Counted from the first letter of the stretch, positions 43,455-53,720 are shown. The stretch: DNA of 60,356 nucleotides from Mycobacteriales bacterium (GCA_035995165.1 DASYKU010000077.1:1-60356), one strand, 5' to 3'. Notes: generated by a model from the sequence alone, not told the origin. Program-made: numbers and translations.

Positions 43455-43964
43455 ATGCGGATCCTGGTGAGCGCGGCGAGCCGGCACGGCTCGACCGCGG
43501 AGATCGCGACCGAGCTGGGGAAGGCCCTTCGCGGGGCCCTCCCCGGCGCCGGGGTCGACGTCGTCCCGCTGAGCCGGGTCAGCGGCGTCGAGCAGTACGA
43601 CGCGGTGGTGCTGGGCAGCGCCGTCTACTTCGGACGGTGGCTGGAGGAGGCCCGGTGGCAGGTCACCGCGCAGTCGAAGATCCTGAGGGAACGGCCGGTC
43701 TGGCTGTTCTCCAGCGGACCGGTGGGCGACCCGGCGGTCCCGGCGACCGAGGCGGTGGACGCGGCCGAGCTGGCCGCGACGATCGGCGCCCGGGAGCACG
43801 TCGTGTTCCCGGGTGCGCTGCACCGGGAACTGCTCGGGATGCGGGAGAGGCTCGCGGTCGGCCTCGTGCACGCCGCGGACGGCGACTACCGCGACTGGCC
43901 GGCCGTCCGCGCCTGGGCCGATCGGATCGCCGCCGATCTGCGCATTCGCAGCGGGATCCGTTGA
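43455..43964 (+). CDS. Flavodoxin-domain protein (HemG-like)
   Basis: The 169-residue protein starts with the flavodoxin phosphate-binding loop ILVSAASRHGSTAEIATELG. It has the second flavin loop VVLGSAVYFGRWLEEA and the third WLFSSGPVGD. It should bind FMN and act as an electron carrier or a quinone/protoporphyrinogen reductase like HemG. It follows the universal stress gene by 32 bases and ends before a strong hairpin, so it is co-transcribed and likely part of the same stress response. Confidence 0.88.
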   Translation: MRILVSAASRHGSTAEIATELGKALRGALPGAGVDVVPLSRVSGVEQYDAVVLGSAVYFGRWLEEARWQVTAQSKILRERPVWLFSSGPVGDPAVPATEAVDAAELAATIGAREHVVFPGALHRELLGMRERLAVGLVHAADGDYRDWPAVRAWADRIAADLRIRSGIR

Positions 43965-43974
43965 CCGCAGCGGA

Positions 43975-44001
43975 ACGCCGCCCACCAACGGTGGGCGGCG
44001 T
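43975..44001. terminator. Strong hairpin between flavodoxin and nitroreductase
   Basis: A perfect 12-base stem (43975-43986 and 43990-44001) with a 3-base loop follows the flavodoxin stop by 10 bases and precedes the convergent nitroreductase stop by 33. No T-run is present. A bidirectional terminator is likely. Confidence 0.7.
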
Positions 44002-44034
44002 CCCGTGTGGACCAACGGTCAGCGGGGGCTCCGG

Positions 44035-45033
44035 TCACGTGAGGAGCAGGTCCCGAACCGGGCGCCGAGGCGCCTGTGGCGGCAGCACTCCGGACGGCTG
44101 ACCGATGCGGAGGATCAGCTGCGGCCACCCCTCCAGGCGCAGCTCGTCCCGCAACTCCTGCCGCAGGCCGGGTAGCTCCAGCGGCTGGTTGAGATAGGAC
44201 GCCGCGTGTCCCTCGGCAGCGGCGGCAAGCAGCACGCGCATCAGTGCCTGCCCGCCGCGGAGCCAGTCGACGCGTTGGTCGCCGGGCGTGTGCAGCACCG
44301 TGACGAACGGGTGCTCCTCGGCCGGCCCGGCGTGCCGGGGTCGGTCCGTCCGGGTCCCGCCGGAGAAGTCGCGCAACGGGAACTCCGCGAGGTGACCCGC
44401 AGCCGCGGCGATCCCGAACGCGGACGGCGGGACGCCGGCGCCCTCCTCCGCCCGTTCGAGTGCGGTCCACCGCTCCAGCTCGGCCAGGTATGCCGGATCT
44501 CGCTGCTGGAGCCGCTCGGCCGCAGTCACGAGCGCGGAGACCCCGATCCGCTCCCCCTTCGCCACGACCCAGCGCAGGTCGGCCCCCTCGACCTCCGCGG
44601 CGCCGCGCCAGCCGATCTGAAGTGGCACGGGCACGAAGCCGGGCCGGAACGGCGTACGGACCGTCCGCCTCGCGGCCACGGCCGCGAACAGGCGGCGGTC
44701 GTCGTCGCCGGCGATCTGCCGGTCGCCGGCCGTCAACCGGGCGACGAGATCGGGCTCCGCGGGATCTGGCAGGAGCAGCACGTCCACCTGGCGGTCTTGC
44801 ACGGTCAGGGCCAGCCTGAGGAGCAGGACGGCCGCGCCGAGCCCGAGATGGGCCTGGCGGCCCTTCGGATCGGCCACCGGGAGCAACCGGTCCCGGTCGA
44901 GCACGACGTCGACGTGGTCGCGGTCCACCCGGAACCGCCACGGCTGCGCGTTGTGGAGCGACGGCGCCGCTCCCCCGGCTGCGGCGAGGGTCTCGGCCAC
45001 GGTGCGCAGGTCCATCGTGGCCTGGATGCCCAT
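44035..45033 (-). CDS. Acg-family nitroreductase-like protein (first)
   Basis: The 332-residue protein belongs to the Acg (Rv2032-like) branch of nitroreductases. Markers are AAGGAAPSLHNAQPWRFRVD near the start, LGLGAAVLLLRLALTVQDRQ and a C-terminal LRLEGWPQLILRIGQPSGVL. In mycobacteria Acg lacks much enzyme activity and is thought to sequester FMN during dormancy. ATG at 45033 follows the stop of the second Acg-type gene by 3 bases, so both are one operon. It converges on the flavodoxin gene. Confidence 0.9.
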   Translation of the reverse strand: MGIQATMDLRTVAETLAAAGGAAPSLHNAQPWRFRVDRDHVDVVLDRDRLLPVADPKGRQAHLGLGAAVLLLRLALTVQDRQVDVLLLPDPAEPDLVARLTAGDRQIAGDDDRRLFAAVAARRTVRTPFRPGFVPVPLQIGWRGAAEVEGADLRWVVAKGERIGVSALVTAAERLQQRDPAYLAELERWTALERAEEGAGVPPSAFGIAAAAGHLAEFPLRDFSGGTRTDRPRHAGPAEEHPFVTVLHTPGDQRVDWLRGGQALMRVLLAAAAEGHAASYLNQPLELPGLRQELRDELRLEGWPQLILRIGQPSGVLPPQAPRRPVRDLLLT

Positions 45034-45036
45034 GAC

Positions 45037-46044
45037 TCAGTCCTCGTAGGTCACGACGGCCGAAAGCGGCCGGCGGCCGGTCGGCGGAAGGGTCGGGCCC
45101 GGCTGCGCCCGACCGACCCGCAGCACCATCTGGGGGTGATCCGGCCAGTCCATCAGGGTCCGGAATCGCTCCCGGACCGAGGGCAGGTCGACGGCCTGGG
45201 TCATGGCGGAGCTGGCCAGGCCGAGTCGTTCGGCCTCGACGGAGATGCGGGCGTAGGCCTCGCCGGCACGCAGGCGTCCCATGCGGTCGTCGGTGAGTGT
45301 GAACACGACGAGGTAGAGCGGCTGCTCATCGATTACCTCGGTGAGCTCCTGGCCGCCGGTGATGCCGGCCTCGAAGTCGCGGACCGGGACATCGGTGTGC
45401 CGCAGCGCGCCGGGAGCGACGTGCGGCACCGCCGAGGCGGGAACGCCGTCGGGCGCGTTCGCGTCCGGGTAGCGCGTCCAGTACGCCAGCTCGGCCCGGT
45501 AGGCCGGGTCGGCCAGCTCGACGCCGTCGGCCCAGGAGAACACGACGGCGAGGTCGAGCTTCTGGTCCGCGCGCTGCACGGCGTAGGCGTAGACGTCGGC
45601 GTCGACCGCGACGCCGAGCAGTGCTGTCACCGCCGCCGCGGACACCGGCTCGGGCCGGAAAGGACGGCGGTCGGTGTGCCGGCGCTCTGCGGCCTCGGCA
45701 CGCTGCACCGTGGCGGGGTCGACGGCTGACCGGCCGACGGGCCGGATGCGCGCCAGCAGGTCGGGCCGGGTCGGGTCCGGCAGGCGGTCCACCTCGGTAC
45801 GCCAACCGGCTCCAGCGAACCCGAGCCGGGCCAGCTCCAGCGCAGCGCCGCAGGACAGCAGCACGGACCGGCCGTCGGGGTCAAGAGCCGGCAACTGACG
45901 CGTGCGGTCCGCATACAGCTCCAGAACGCCGTCGCGATGGAGCCACCGCCACGGCTGGGTGTTGTGGATGGAGGGCGCTCGTACGCCGAAGCAGATGGCC
46001 CGCTCGACGTCGGACCGCCCCGGTGCCTGGGTTGTCTCGGTCAT
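45037..46044 (-). CDS. Acg-family nitroreductase-like protein (second)
   Basis: The 335-residue protein has the same family features: GVRAPSIHNTQPWRWLHRDG, LLSCGAALELARLGFAGAGW, RHTDRRPFRPEPVS and WPDHPQMVLRVGRAQPGPTL. It is divergent from a small hypothetical gene. A weak DevR-type box lies 36 bases before its ATG. This is the first gene of the two-gene Acg operon. The two proteins are clearly related but not close, which argues against a recent duplication. Confidence 0.9.
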   Translation of the reverse strand: MTETTQAPGRSDVERAICFGVRAPSIHNTQPWRWLHRDGVLELYADRTRQLPALDPDGRSVLLSCGAALELARLGFAGAGWRTEVDRLPDPTRPDLLARIRPVGRSAVDPATVQRAEAAERRHTDRRPFRPEPVSAAAVTALLGVAVDADVYAYAVQRADQKLDLAVVFSWADGVELADPAYRAELAYWTRYPDANAPDGVPASAVPHVAPGALRHTDVPVRDFEAGITGGQELTEVIDEQPLYLVVFTLTDDRMGRLRAGEAYARISVEAERLGLASSAMTQAVDLPSVRERFRTLMDWPDHPQMVLRVGRAQPGPTLPPTGRRPLSAVVTYED

Positions 46045-46079
46045 GACCCGACGCTATGACCGCCGCCGCCTCGCGTCCG

Positions 46080-46093
46080 GTGCCGAAGGTCCC
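46080..46093 (-). promoter_or_regulatory. Weak DevR-type box upstream of the Acg operon
   Basis: On the minus strand GGGACCTTCGGCAC lies 36 bases before the Acg start. It shares 12 of 14 bases with the box at 49710-49723, but its right half has two mismatches to GTCCC. It may be a weak site or chance. Confidence 0.3.
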
Positions 46094-46171
46094 GACCCGG
46101 ACGGTCCTCCGACCCCGGTGAAGGACGTACGGCCCTGCCGGAGCGCAGTGCGGAGGAGCCAGCCTGGAGGC

Positions 46172-46521
46172 ATGACCACATCGACATCGTCCACGTCAGA
46201 CCTGCGGATCGCCGGCGCAGTGCCGTCGGTGGTTCCGGTGACCCGAAAAGACCGCACGATCGGCGTTGTTCTGATCGACGGGAGTGGGTATCGCTGGCAG
46301 CGTACGACCGATGTCGACCACGTCATCGCGGTCGCGACGGTCACGGCCGGGGCGGTCGCCGCGGCCGGCCTGATCGTCGGTGCCCTGGGGCGCCCGCGGG
46401 TGCAGCGCATCACGATGGGACCCGGCGGCTGGGTCAGCTTCCGCGGCTCCGGAGTGCCCCGGCTGCGAGGGGTCCGCCGTCCCTGGTGGGCACACCTCCT
46501 GCGCGCCCGCCCGGTCGACCA

Positions 46522-46525
<4 letters not shown>
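46172..46525 (+). CDS. Hypothetical protein with one membrane segment
   Basis: The 117-residue protein has a soluble N-terminal half (VPVTRKDRTIGVVLIDGSGY) and one hydrophobic helix (VIAVATVTAGAVAAAGLIVG, about residues 52-71). A basic C-terminal part (MGPGGWVSFRGSGVPRLRGV) follows. I do not recognise it. ATG at 46172 is preceded by TGGAGG. It is divergent from the Acg operon and lies in the DevS/DevR island. A hairpin begins inside its stop codon region. Confidence 0.6.
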
Positions 46526-48520
<1,995 letters not shown>

Positions 48521-48541
48521 TGCCGCAGCCGGTCCTGACGC

Positions 48542-49219
48542 TCAGCCGTCCAGATCGCCGGTGCGGCGCAGCTCGGTCGCGAGGATCGCGGCTTGCGTGC
48601 GGCGTTGCATGCCGAGCTTGGCCAGCAGGTGCGACACGTAGTTCTTCACGGTCTTCTCGGCCAGGAACATCCGCTCGCCGATCTGCCGGTTCGTCAACCC
48701 CTCGCCGATCAATGCGAGCACCGTCCGCTCCTGGTCCGACAGCGTCGCGATCGGCCCTCCCTTCTCCACCGCCGTGCGCATCCGCTCCAACACCCTGGCC
48801 GTCGTGCGGGGATCCAACAGCGACTGTCCACTCGCGACCATACGGACCGCGCCGACGAGGTCGGTGCCGCGGATCTGCTTGAGCACGTAACCGGACGCGC
48901 CGGCCATGATCGCGTCGAAGAGCGCGTCGTCGTCGGCGAACGAGGTCAGCATCAGGCAGCGCAGGTCCGGCAGCTGGGAACGCAGCTCCCGACAGACGGT
49001 CACGCCGTCGCCGTCCGGCAGCCGCACGTCCAGGACGGCCACGTCCGGCCGCACCGCCGGCACCCGGGCCAGTGCCTCCGCCGCGGTCCCGGCCTCGCCG
49101 ACCACTGTCAGGTCCGGCTCGGCCTCCAGCAACTCGGCGACGCCCCGCCGGACCACCTCATGGTCGTCGAGTAGAAATACCGTCACGGTCCGGGCGGCCG
49201 CCTCAGTCACGGTCGCCAT
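48542..49219 (-). CDS. devR: DevR/DosR-type response regulator
   Basis: The 225-residue protein has a receiver domain with Asp64 (VLDVRLPDG) as phospho-acceptor, FLLDDHE as the acidic pocket and Lys114 (GYVLKQI). The NarL-type helix-turn-helix starts at [20 protein letters not shown] and contains [20 protein letters not shown], nearly identical to the DosR recognition helix region. It overlaps the CBS gene by 17 bases and is downstream of it, so both share a transcript. With the opposing devS gene it forms a two-component pair. The alternative GTG starts further in cannot be excluded. Confidence 0.94.
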   Translation of the reverse strand: MATVTEAAARTVTVFLLDDHEVVRRGVAELLEAEPDLTVVGEAGTAAEALARVPAVRPDVAVLDVRLPDGDGVTVCRELRSQLPDLRCLMLTSFADDDALFDAIMAGASGYVLKQIRGTDLVGAVRMVASGQSLLDPRTTARVLERMRTAVEKGGPIATLSDQERTVLALIGEGLTNRQIGERMFLAEKTVKNYVSHLLAKLGMQRRTQAAILATELRRTGDLDG

Positions 49220-49652
49220 GCTCGCACGAGCCGGCGCCCGGGGCGACGCTCACGGCCTCGCGGGCGATCGCGGAGACGAGGTCGGTGGCGGTGACCAGCC
49301 CGAGAATCACGCCGCTGCGGGTGATGACCGGGACGGCGTCACAGTGGCTCTCGACCATGACGCGGGCGACCGCCGCGGCGGGCTCGTCGGGGCTGACGCT
49401 GCGGACCCCGTGCCGGACGACGTCCCCGACCTTGCGCCGGTGCGGTGCGTCCGGACCACCGGCAGGCCATTCGGCCAGCACGGTCCGGTCGTCAAGGATC
49501 GCCGAGAGGCCGTACTCGTCCAGCACGGCGAGGTGGCGGACGCGACTCTCGCGCATCGCCGCCCACGCCGCGGCGAGGCTGTGCTCCGAAGTGACCCCGA
49601 CCACGGGCGTGGACATCAGCTGTTCGGCGCTGACCGGATGCGTCGCGTTCAT
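49203..49652 (-). CDS. Two-CBS-domain protein (Hrp1-like)
   Basis: The 149-residue protein is two CBS domains. The first is [20 protein letters not shown] with [20 protein letters not shown]; the second is [20 protein letters not shown] with [20 protein letters not shown]. Hrp1 (Rv2626c) in the DosR regulon of M. tuberculosis has the same size and layout. CBS pairs bind adenine nucleotides or other ligands. A DevR-type box lies 57 bases before its ATG, which would make the CBS-devR operon self-regulated. Confidence 0.92.
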   Translation of the reverse strand: MNATHPVSAEQLMSTPVVGVTSEHSLAAAWAAMRESRVRHLAVLDEYGLSAILDDRTVLAEWPAGGPDAPHRRKVGDVVRHGVRSVSPDEPAAAVARVMVESHCDAVPVITRSGVILGLVTATDLVSAIAREAVSVAPGAGSCEHGDRD

Positions 49653-49709
49653 GCCACCACGCTAAGCGACGTCGGCGGTTCGGACCGGAGTCGTCGGTCA
49701 GGTCTCGAG

Positions 49710-49723
49710 GGGACCTTCGACCC
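49710..49723. promoter_or_regulatory. DevR-type box upstream of CBS-devR operon
   Basis: GGGACCTTCGACCC fits GGGAC-N4-GTCCC with one mismatch. It lies 57 bases before the CBS start at 49652. The spacing within the site equals the mycobacterial DosR box. Bases 49724-49921 have no gene I can support. Confidence 0.5.
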
Positions 49724-49921
49724 TGTTGCAAGCCCCACGAGCGTCACGAAGCCGCCGGCCGCTCGGTCCTGGACGGCCTCGTCGAGCGGGCTTCGGTATC
49801 CAGAGTTGCCCCAGTGGCGAGCAACCGGGGCCCACGTCCGTGTCCTCCTGGCTCGTCGTGATTCCGGTGGTCGGACGCCCGCGTCCTGCGGGCGGGGGGC
49901 CCTTGAGAGGGCCTGCCAGTG

Positions 49922-49971
49922 CCTTCCAGCAGGACCGGTCATGCCTGCGCATGACCGGTCCTGCTGGAAGG
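49922..49971 (-). terminator. 22-base-pair hairpin after the two-helix membrane gene
   Basis: Arms of 22 bases at 49922-49943 and 49950-49971 are perfectly complementary around a 6-base loop. It starts 14 bases past the stop of the minus-strand gene at 49985. It is among the strongest hairpins in the window, and no T-run follows. Each arm contains GGACCGGTC. Confidence 0.75.
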
Positions 49972-49984
49972 AGAGTGCGTCGCG

Positions 49985-50563
49985 TCAGACGGCAGCTGCG
50001 ACCCGCGGCGGGCTGAGGGCCGCCACCGGCTCGTGGCGGGCGTGGCGCAGGCCCAGCCCGGCGAGCAGGAGCAGCAGCACACCCGCAGCCGTCGAGATCC
50101 ACGCCGCGATCCAGGCGAGGCCCGCCATCGTGTCGAAGGCGTAGGCGTTCAGCAGCAGACCCCGCAGCGTCTCGCCCCGGAAGAGGGTCTGCACCTGGCC
50201 GGCGAGCTTCTGGTCGGACGGGTTCGCCAAGGACTTCGCGCTGACCTGCGCGTAGGTCTGGCCACCGGCGACCTCGGAGAGGTGGACCTTGATGTAGTGG
50301 TCGGCGAAGGCCTTGGCCTGGGCGCCGGTGGTCATCTTCTGGCCGGCGTACTGGGCGATCACGGCCTGTTCGGCGGCCGGCAGCGAGGTGATGCCTTCGG
50401 ATCCGGCGGCGGGGAAGGCGATCTGCTGCTGGGTCAGCTGGTCGGCAACCTGGTTGTGGACGTAGCCGTGGGCGTAGAACAGCAACGCGGCCGCGGCCAG
50501 CAGTGCCACCCCCATGACGGCCCCAGTGACCGAGACGAGCCTGTCGATAATTTTGCGAGTCAC
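49985..50563 (-). CDS. Two-helix membrane protein, LigA-misannotated family
   Basis: The 192-residue protein has an N-terminal helix (VSVTGAVMGVALLAAAALLF) and a C-terminal helix (IAAWISTAAGVLLLLLAGLG). The extracytoplasmic middle contains SLPAAEQAVIAQYAGQKMTT and ADHYIKVHL. Similar actinobacterial proteins are usually called hypothetical or, wrongly, aromatic ring-opening dioxygenase LigA. GTG at 50563 is preceded by GAGGAG. A perfect DevR-type box 66 bases upstream suggests control by DevR. Function unknown. Confidence 0.82.
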   Translation of the reverse strand: MTRKIIDRLVSVTGAVMGVALLAAAALLFYAHGYVHNQVADQLTQQQIAFPAAGSEGITSLPAAEQAVIAQYAGQKMTTGAQAKAFADHYIKVHLSEVAGGQTYAQVSAKSLANPSDQKLAGQVQTLFRGETLRGLLLNAYAFDTMAGLAWIAAWISTAAGVLLLLLAGLGLRHARHEPVAALSPPRVAAAV

Positions 50564-50629
50564 GGTGAGCTCCTCAGTCGGATCGGGTGCTACGCAGCTA
50601 TCGTCGCCGCGTCGAGTGGCCCACCCGAA

Positions 50630-50643
50630 GGGACCAAGGTCCC
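50630..50643. promoter_or_regulatory. Perfect DevR-type box
   Basis: GGGACCAAGGTCCC is a perfect 14-base palindrome with the GGGAC-N4-GTCCC geometry of the DosR box. It lies 66 bases before the GTG of the two-helix membrane protein. It is the best of four such boxes in the window. Confidence 0.65.
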
Positions 50644-50729
50644 TATAGACATGGGCCTTGGACCCGACCGTGGGACCGGCCGGCCGCGACCGGATGGCGT
50701 GGCCGACACCCAGCGGAGCCTTCAGCCAC

Positions 50730-50975
50730 GATCCCGAGCGGACGGCCGGGCGGCGAGGGTCGCCACTGCGACCAGGAACCGCTCGACCGCCGGTTCGGAG
50801 CACCCGGACGCCGACCGCACCGGCGATGACGTCCTCCTGCCGCGTCGACATCCCGACGCCGGCCTCACCGCGGGCGACGAGCGTCCCGGGCCGGCCCCAT
50901 CTGGCGTCCTCGAGGAGCTCGGCGAGCCGGCCCCGCTGGACATCCCGGCCGTACAGCGCGGCCCGTCGATACCGG
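50730..50975 (-). pseudogene. Relic of a LAL regulator (copy of the 11784-14456 gene start)
   Basis: The minus strand reads ALYGRDVQRGRLAELLEDAR, then LVARGEAGVGMSTRQEDVIA, then GVRVLRTGG. This matches the first 55 residues of the LAL protein at 14456, but the Walker A Lys has become Met. After that a deletion joins, in another frame, PAVERFLVAVATL, which corresponds to residues about 102-115 of the intact gene. The rest is missing. Together with the next two features it is a decayed duplicate of the LAL/hydrolase divergon. Confidence 0.8.
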
Positions 50976-51005
50976 CGATCCCGGCCATTTGACCGGGTCG
51001 AGCAG
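50970..51005. repeat. 36-base conserved block in LAL/hydrolase promoter, copy 2
   Basis: Identical over 36 bases to 14467-14502. It lies between the LAL relic and the hydrolase copy, exactly as in the intact pair. See copy 1 for the inverted repeat within it. Confidence 0.7.
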
Positions 51006-51056
51006 TCCGCGTCGCGCCCACCCTCTGCACCACCACCTCAGGAGAGCGAGGCCGCG

Positions 51057-51146
51057 ATGACCATCGCCACGCACACGCGACGCCGTCCGTCACCCGCCGA
51101 GACGTCGGCTGGGACCGGACGCGGACCTCTCGGCCGACGCGCGTGA
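51057..51146 (+). pseudogene. Detached N-terminus of the hydrolase copy
   Basis: ATG at 51057 starts a 29-codon frame (MTIATHTRRRPSPAETSAGT followed by GRGPLGRRA) that matches the N-terminus of the hydrolase at 14554 up to PLRR. It then meets a stop at 51144-51146. The stop overlaps the GTG start of the next frame (GTGA), so the deletion of the membrane region shifted the frame and left a coupled leader. Confidence 0.7.
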
Positions 51147-51847
51147 TCAGCGCAGCAAACGCCATGCCCGGGCTGTCCTACGACGTCGGCGGCCATCGGC
51201 TGCACCTGAACTGCAGCGGATCCGGCGGCCCCACCGTCGTGCTGGAGAACGGGCTCGGTGAGACCTCCCCGCTGTGGAGTCGGATCACGGAGACCGTCGG
51301 CAACGACACCAGGGTGTGCGCCCACGACCGTGCGGGCCAGGGCTGGTCCGGCGACGCCCCGCGGCCGCAGGACGCCCGGCAGATCGCGGCAGACCTGCAC
51401 ACGCTGCTCGGCCGCGCTCACGAGAGCGGCCCGTACGTCCTCGTCGGTCACTCCACCGGCGGCCCCTACGCCCTGACGTACGCAGCGCAGTACCCCACGG
51501 AGGTCGCCGGAATGGTGCTGCTCGACTCGGCCAGCCCCGACCAGTTCACCGTGCTGCCCGACTCCCCCGGCCAGTACGCCACCAGCCGCCGGCTGACAGC
51601 GCTCGCCCCGAGCCTGGCCCGCCTCGGCGTCGCGCACCTCCTTCCCTCCTCCTCAGGCCTTCCGGCGCGGGAAGCGGCGCAGGTACGGGCGTTCGCCACC
51701 ACCGCCCGCGGCCTGCGCAGCATCCGCGACGAATTCTTCGTCTACCCCGCTGTCTTCGAGCAGGCGCAGGCGCTCACCATCTCCGGACGCGCCATCGAGG
51801 ACGTCATCCGCTCCGTGCGCACCGGCGCTCCGCTCCCCGTGCGCTGA
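51143..51847 (+). CDS. Internally deleted alpha/beta hydrolase copy
   Basis: The 234-residue frame matches the catalytic domain of the hydrolase at 14554-15903 from MPG-SYDVGGHRLHLNC to the C-terminus. Ser104 of GHSTGG is kept. The four membrane helices are missing and so are about 55 residues near the C-terminus, including the segment with catalytic His416. The ends rejoin as QALTISGRAIEDVIRSVRTG. The product is probably soluble and inactive. It may still be translated, since a GTG overlaps the leader stop. The DHA2 gene follows 49 bases later. Confidence 0.8.
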   Translation: MISAANAMPGLSYDVGGHRLHLNCSGSGGPTVVLENGLGETSPLWSRITETVGNDTRVCAHDRAGQGWSGDAPRPQDARQIAADLHTLLGRAHESGPYVLVGHSTGGPYALTYAAQYPTEVAGMVLLDSASPDQFTVLPDSPGQYATSRRLTALAPSLARLGVAHLLPSSSGLPAREAAQVRAFATTARGLRSIRDEFFVYPAVFEQAQALTISGRAIEDVIRSVRTGAPLPVR

Positions 51848-51896
51848 GCAACGCCACCGCAACCACACGCCGCTGTCTACATCCCGAGGAGCCACC

Positions 51897-53363
51897 ATGC
51901 GCATCGCCGAACACGCCCACCACACCGCCGCCGAAAGGCCGCAACCGGCGCCGGACAACGGACCCCGCAGGTCGTGGGCGGTGCTCGCCGTCGCCCTCAC
52001 CGCGCAGATCCTCGTCGTCCTCGACATCTCCGTCGTCAACACCGCACTGCCCACCATCGGCCGTTCCCTGCGGCTGGACGGCGGTGACCTGCAGTGGCTG
52101 GTCACGGCGTACCTGCTGCTCTCCGGTGGTGGCCTGCTGCTCGGCGGGCGCATCGCCGACCTGCTCCCCCGGCGGCGGGTCTTCCTGGCGGGCCTGACCG
52201 TGTTCACCGGCGCCTCGCTGCTCAGCGGCTTCGCCGGCAGCGCCGCCGAACTCATCGCCGCCCGCGCGACCCAGGGGCTCGGCGCGGCCCTCATGACACC
52301 AGCCGCACTGTCCATCGTGATGACGACCTACTCCGGCGCCCAGCGCCGCAAGGGACTCGCGCTGTGGGGTGCGGTAGGCAGCCTCAGCGTCGCCGGCGGC
52401 GTCCTGCTCGGTGGTGCCCTCACCACCTGGGCCGGCTGGCAGCTCATCTTCTGGATCAACGTCCCGATCGGCGCCGTCGCCCTCGTCGTCGCGCTCAAGG
52501 TCCTGCCGAAGGACACGACCACCCGCGCGGACCTCACCCAGCTCGACCTGCCCGGCGCCCTGACCGCCATCGGCGGCCTCACCGCGCTGATGTACGGCCT
52601 CGGCGGCACCGCCGCCCACGGGTGGCTCTCGGCCCGGACCCTCGCCGCGCTCAGCCTGTCGGCCCTGTTGCTGGCGGCGTTCGTGCTCGTCGAGCGACGC
52701 GTCCCGCGGCCGCTCGTCCCGCCGCACACCTGGAAGATCCGCACGCTCGTGTCCGGCACGACCGTCATGCTCGGCGTCACCGGCCTCCTGGTCGGTACCG
52801 TCTTCCTGACCTCGATCTTCTTCCAGACGGTCCTGGGCTTCTCCGCGCTGCGCGCCGGCGTCGCCTTCCTTCCGCTGGCGCTGGCCATCACCGCGGGCGC
52901 GCACCTCGCGGGAAAGATGCTGGCGCACGCCGCTCCGCGCACCATCGCCGCGGCCGGCCTCGCCCTCTCCGCCACCGGAGCCGCTCTGTTGTCGACCGCG
53001 TCCGGATCCGCGCACTTCGCCCCCGACCTGCTGCCCGGTCTGCTGATCGTCGGCCTCGGCGTCGGACTGGTGTTCGTCCCGGTCTCCGTCACCGCGATGA
53101 CGGGCATCCCGCCGCAGCATGCCGGCCTGGCATCCGGATTCCTCATGACCGGCCACGAGGTCGGCGCCGCCCTCGGCGTCGCCGTACTCGCCGCCGTGGC
53201 CGCCACGGCCGGCGGCCTCACCAGCCCGGCCGGCGTCGCCGCCGGCTTCTCCCGCGGGTTCGTCGCCGCCGCCGTCATCGCGGCAGTCCTCGGCGTCGTG
53301 GCCTTCGTCCGGATGCCGTCGACCCTCGCCACCGACGGCGCCGCGTCCGGGCACATGCACTGA
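51897..53363 (+). CDS. MFS transporter, DHA2 family
   Basis: The 488-residue protein has about 14 helices and DHA2 motifs: ILVVLDISVVNTALPTIGRS near residue 40, LQWLVTAYLLLSGGGLLLGG with RIADLLPRRRVFL (motif A) and GGVLLGGALTTWAGWQLIFW (motif C). It should be a proton-driven drug exporter. ATG at 51897 has GAGGAG upstream. It follows the decayed hydrolase copy and may once have been under the LAL regulator. A hairpin follows its stop. Confidence 0.92.
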   Translation: MRIAEHAHHTAAERPQPAPDNGPRRSWAVLAVALTAQILVVLDISVVNTALPTIGRSLRLDGGDLQWLVTAYLLLSGGGLLLGGRIADLLPRRRVFLAGLTVFTGASLLSGFAGSAAELIAARATQGLGAALMTPAALSIVMTTYSGAQRRKGLALWGAVGSLSVAGGVLLGGALTTWAGWQLIFWINVPIGAVALVVALKVLPKDTTTRADLTQLDLPGALTAIGGLTALMYGLGGTAAHGWLSARTLAALSLSALLLAAFVLVERRVPRPLVPPHTWKIRTLVSGTTVMLGVTGLLVGTVFLTSIFFQTVLGFSALRAGVAFLPLALAITAGAHLAGKMLAHAAPRTIAAAGLALSATGAALLSTASGSAHFAPDLLPGLLIVGLGVGLVFVPVSVTAMTGIPPQHAGLASGFLMTGHEVGAALGVAVLAAVAATAGGLTSPAGVAAGFSRGFVAAAVIAAVLGVVAFVRMPSTLATDGAASGHMH

Positions 53364-53386
53364 GGACCGGCTGCGCCTCCGGCCGT

Positions 53387-53417
53387 CACCGGCTCCGGGA
53401 ACTGGTCCCAGCCGGTG
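53387..53417 (+). terminator. Hairpin after the DHA2 gene
   Basis: CACCGGCT (53387-53394) pairs perfectly with AGCCGGTG (53410-53417). An inner GGGA/TCCC pair extends the stem with a 2-base bulge. It is 23 bases past the stop. No T-run follows. Confidence 0.5.
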
Positions 53418-53419
53418 GC

Positions 53420-53720
53420 GGCGCGGTTCCAGGCGGCGCGGCTCAGGAGCCGCAGTCCGTTGAGTCGGTGTGCCCGTGCGGACAGGTCGACGATCTTCGG
53501 CAGGATCGCGAGCCCATCGCGGACGATGACCGCGTCCGAGGTTCGAGGGCGACGTCGGAGCCGCGCCGGCCCATCGCCACGCCTGGATTCGCGGCGGCCA
53601 TCGCCGGCGCGCCGTTGACGCCGTCACCGACCAGCAGCACCCGCTCCCCCCGCGGTCTGCAGGGCGGTCACGGGGGCGACCTTGTCGACCAGCACTACGA
53701 CGCCGTCCGCCCAGCCGACT
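53420..53720 (-). pseudogene. Relic of a P-type ATPase C-terminal region
   Basis: The minus strand reads [17 protein letters not shown], then [20 protein letters not shown], then [13 protein letters not shown]. After a frame change it continues as [20 protein letters not shown]. This order is that of the P-domain end of heavy-metal P-type ATPases (GDGVNDAP motif and following TM entry). The essential Asp of GDGVNDAP is Gly here, and the frame is broken at least twice. No N-terminal part is present. Upstream, 53720-53890, is a further ordinary-looking stretch (LSELVVPHRLPELTDDDYRR) that I cannot place. Confidence 0.7.
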
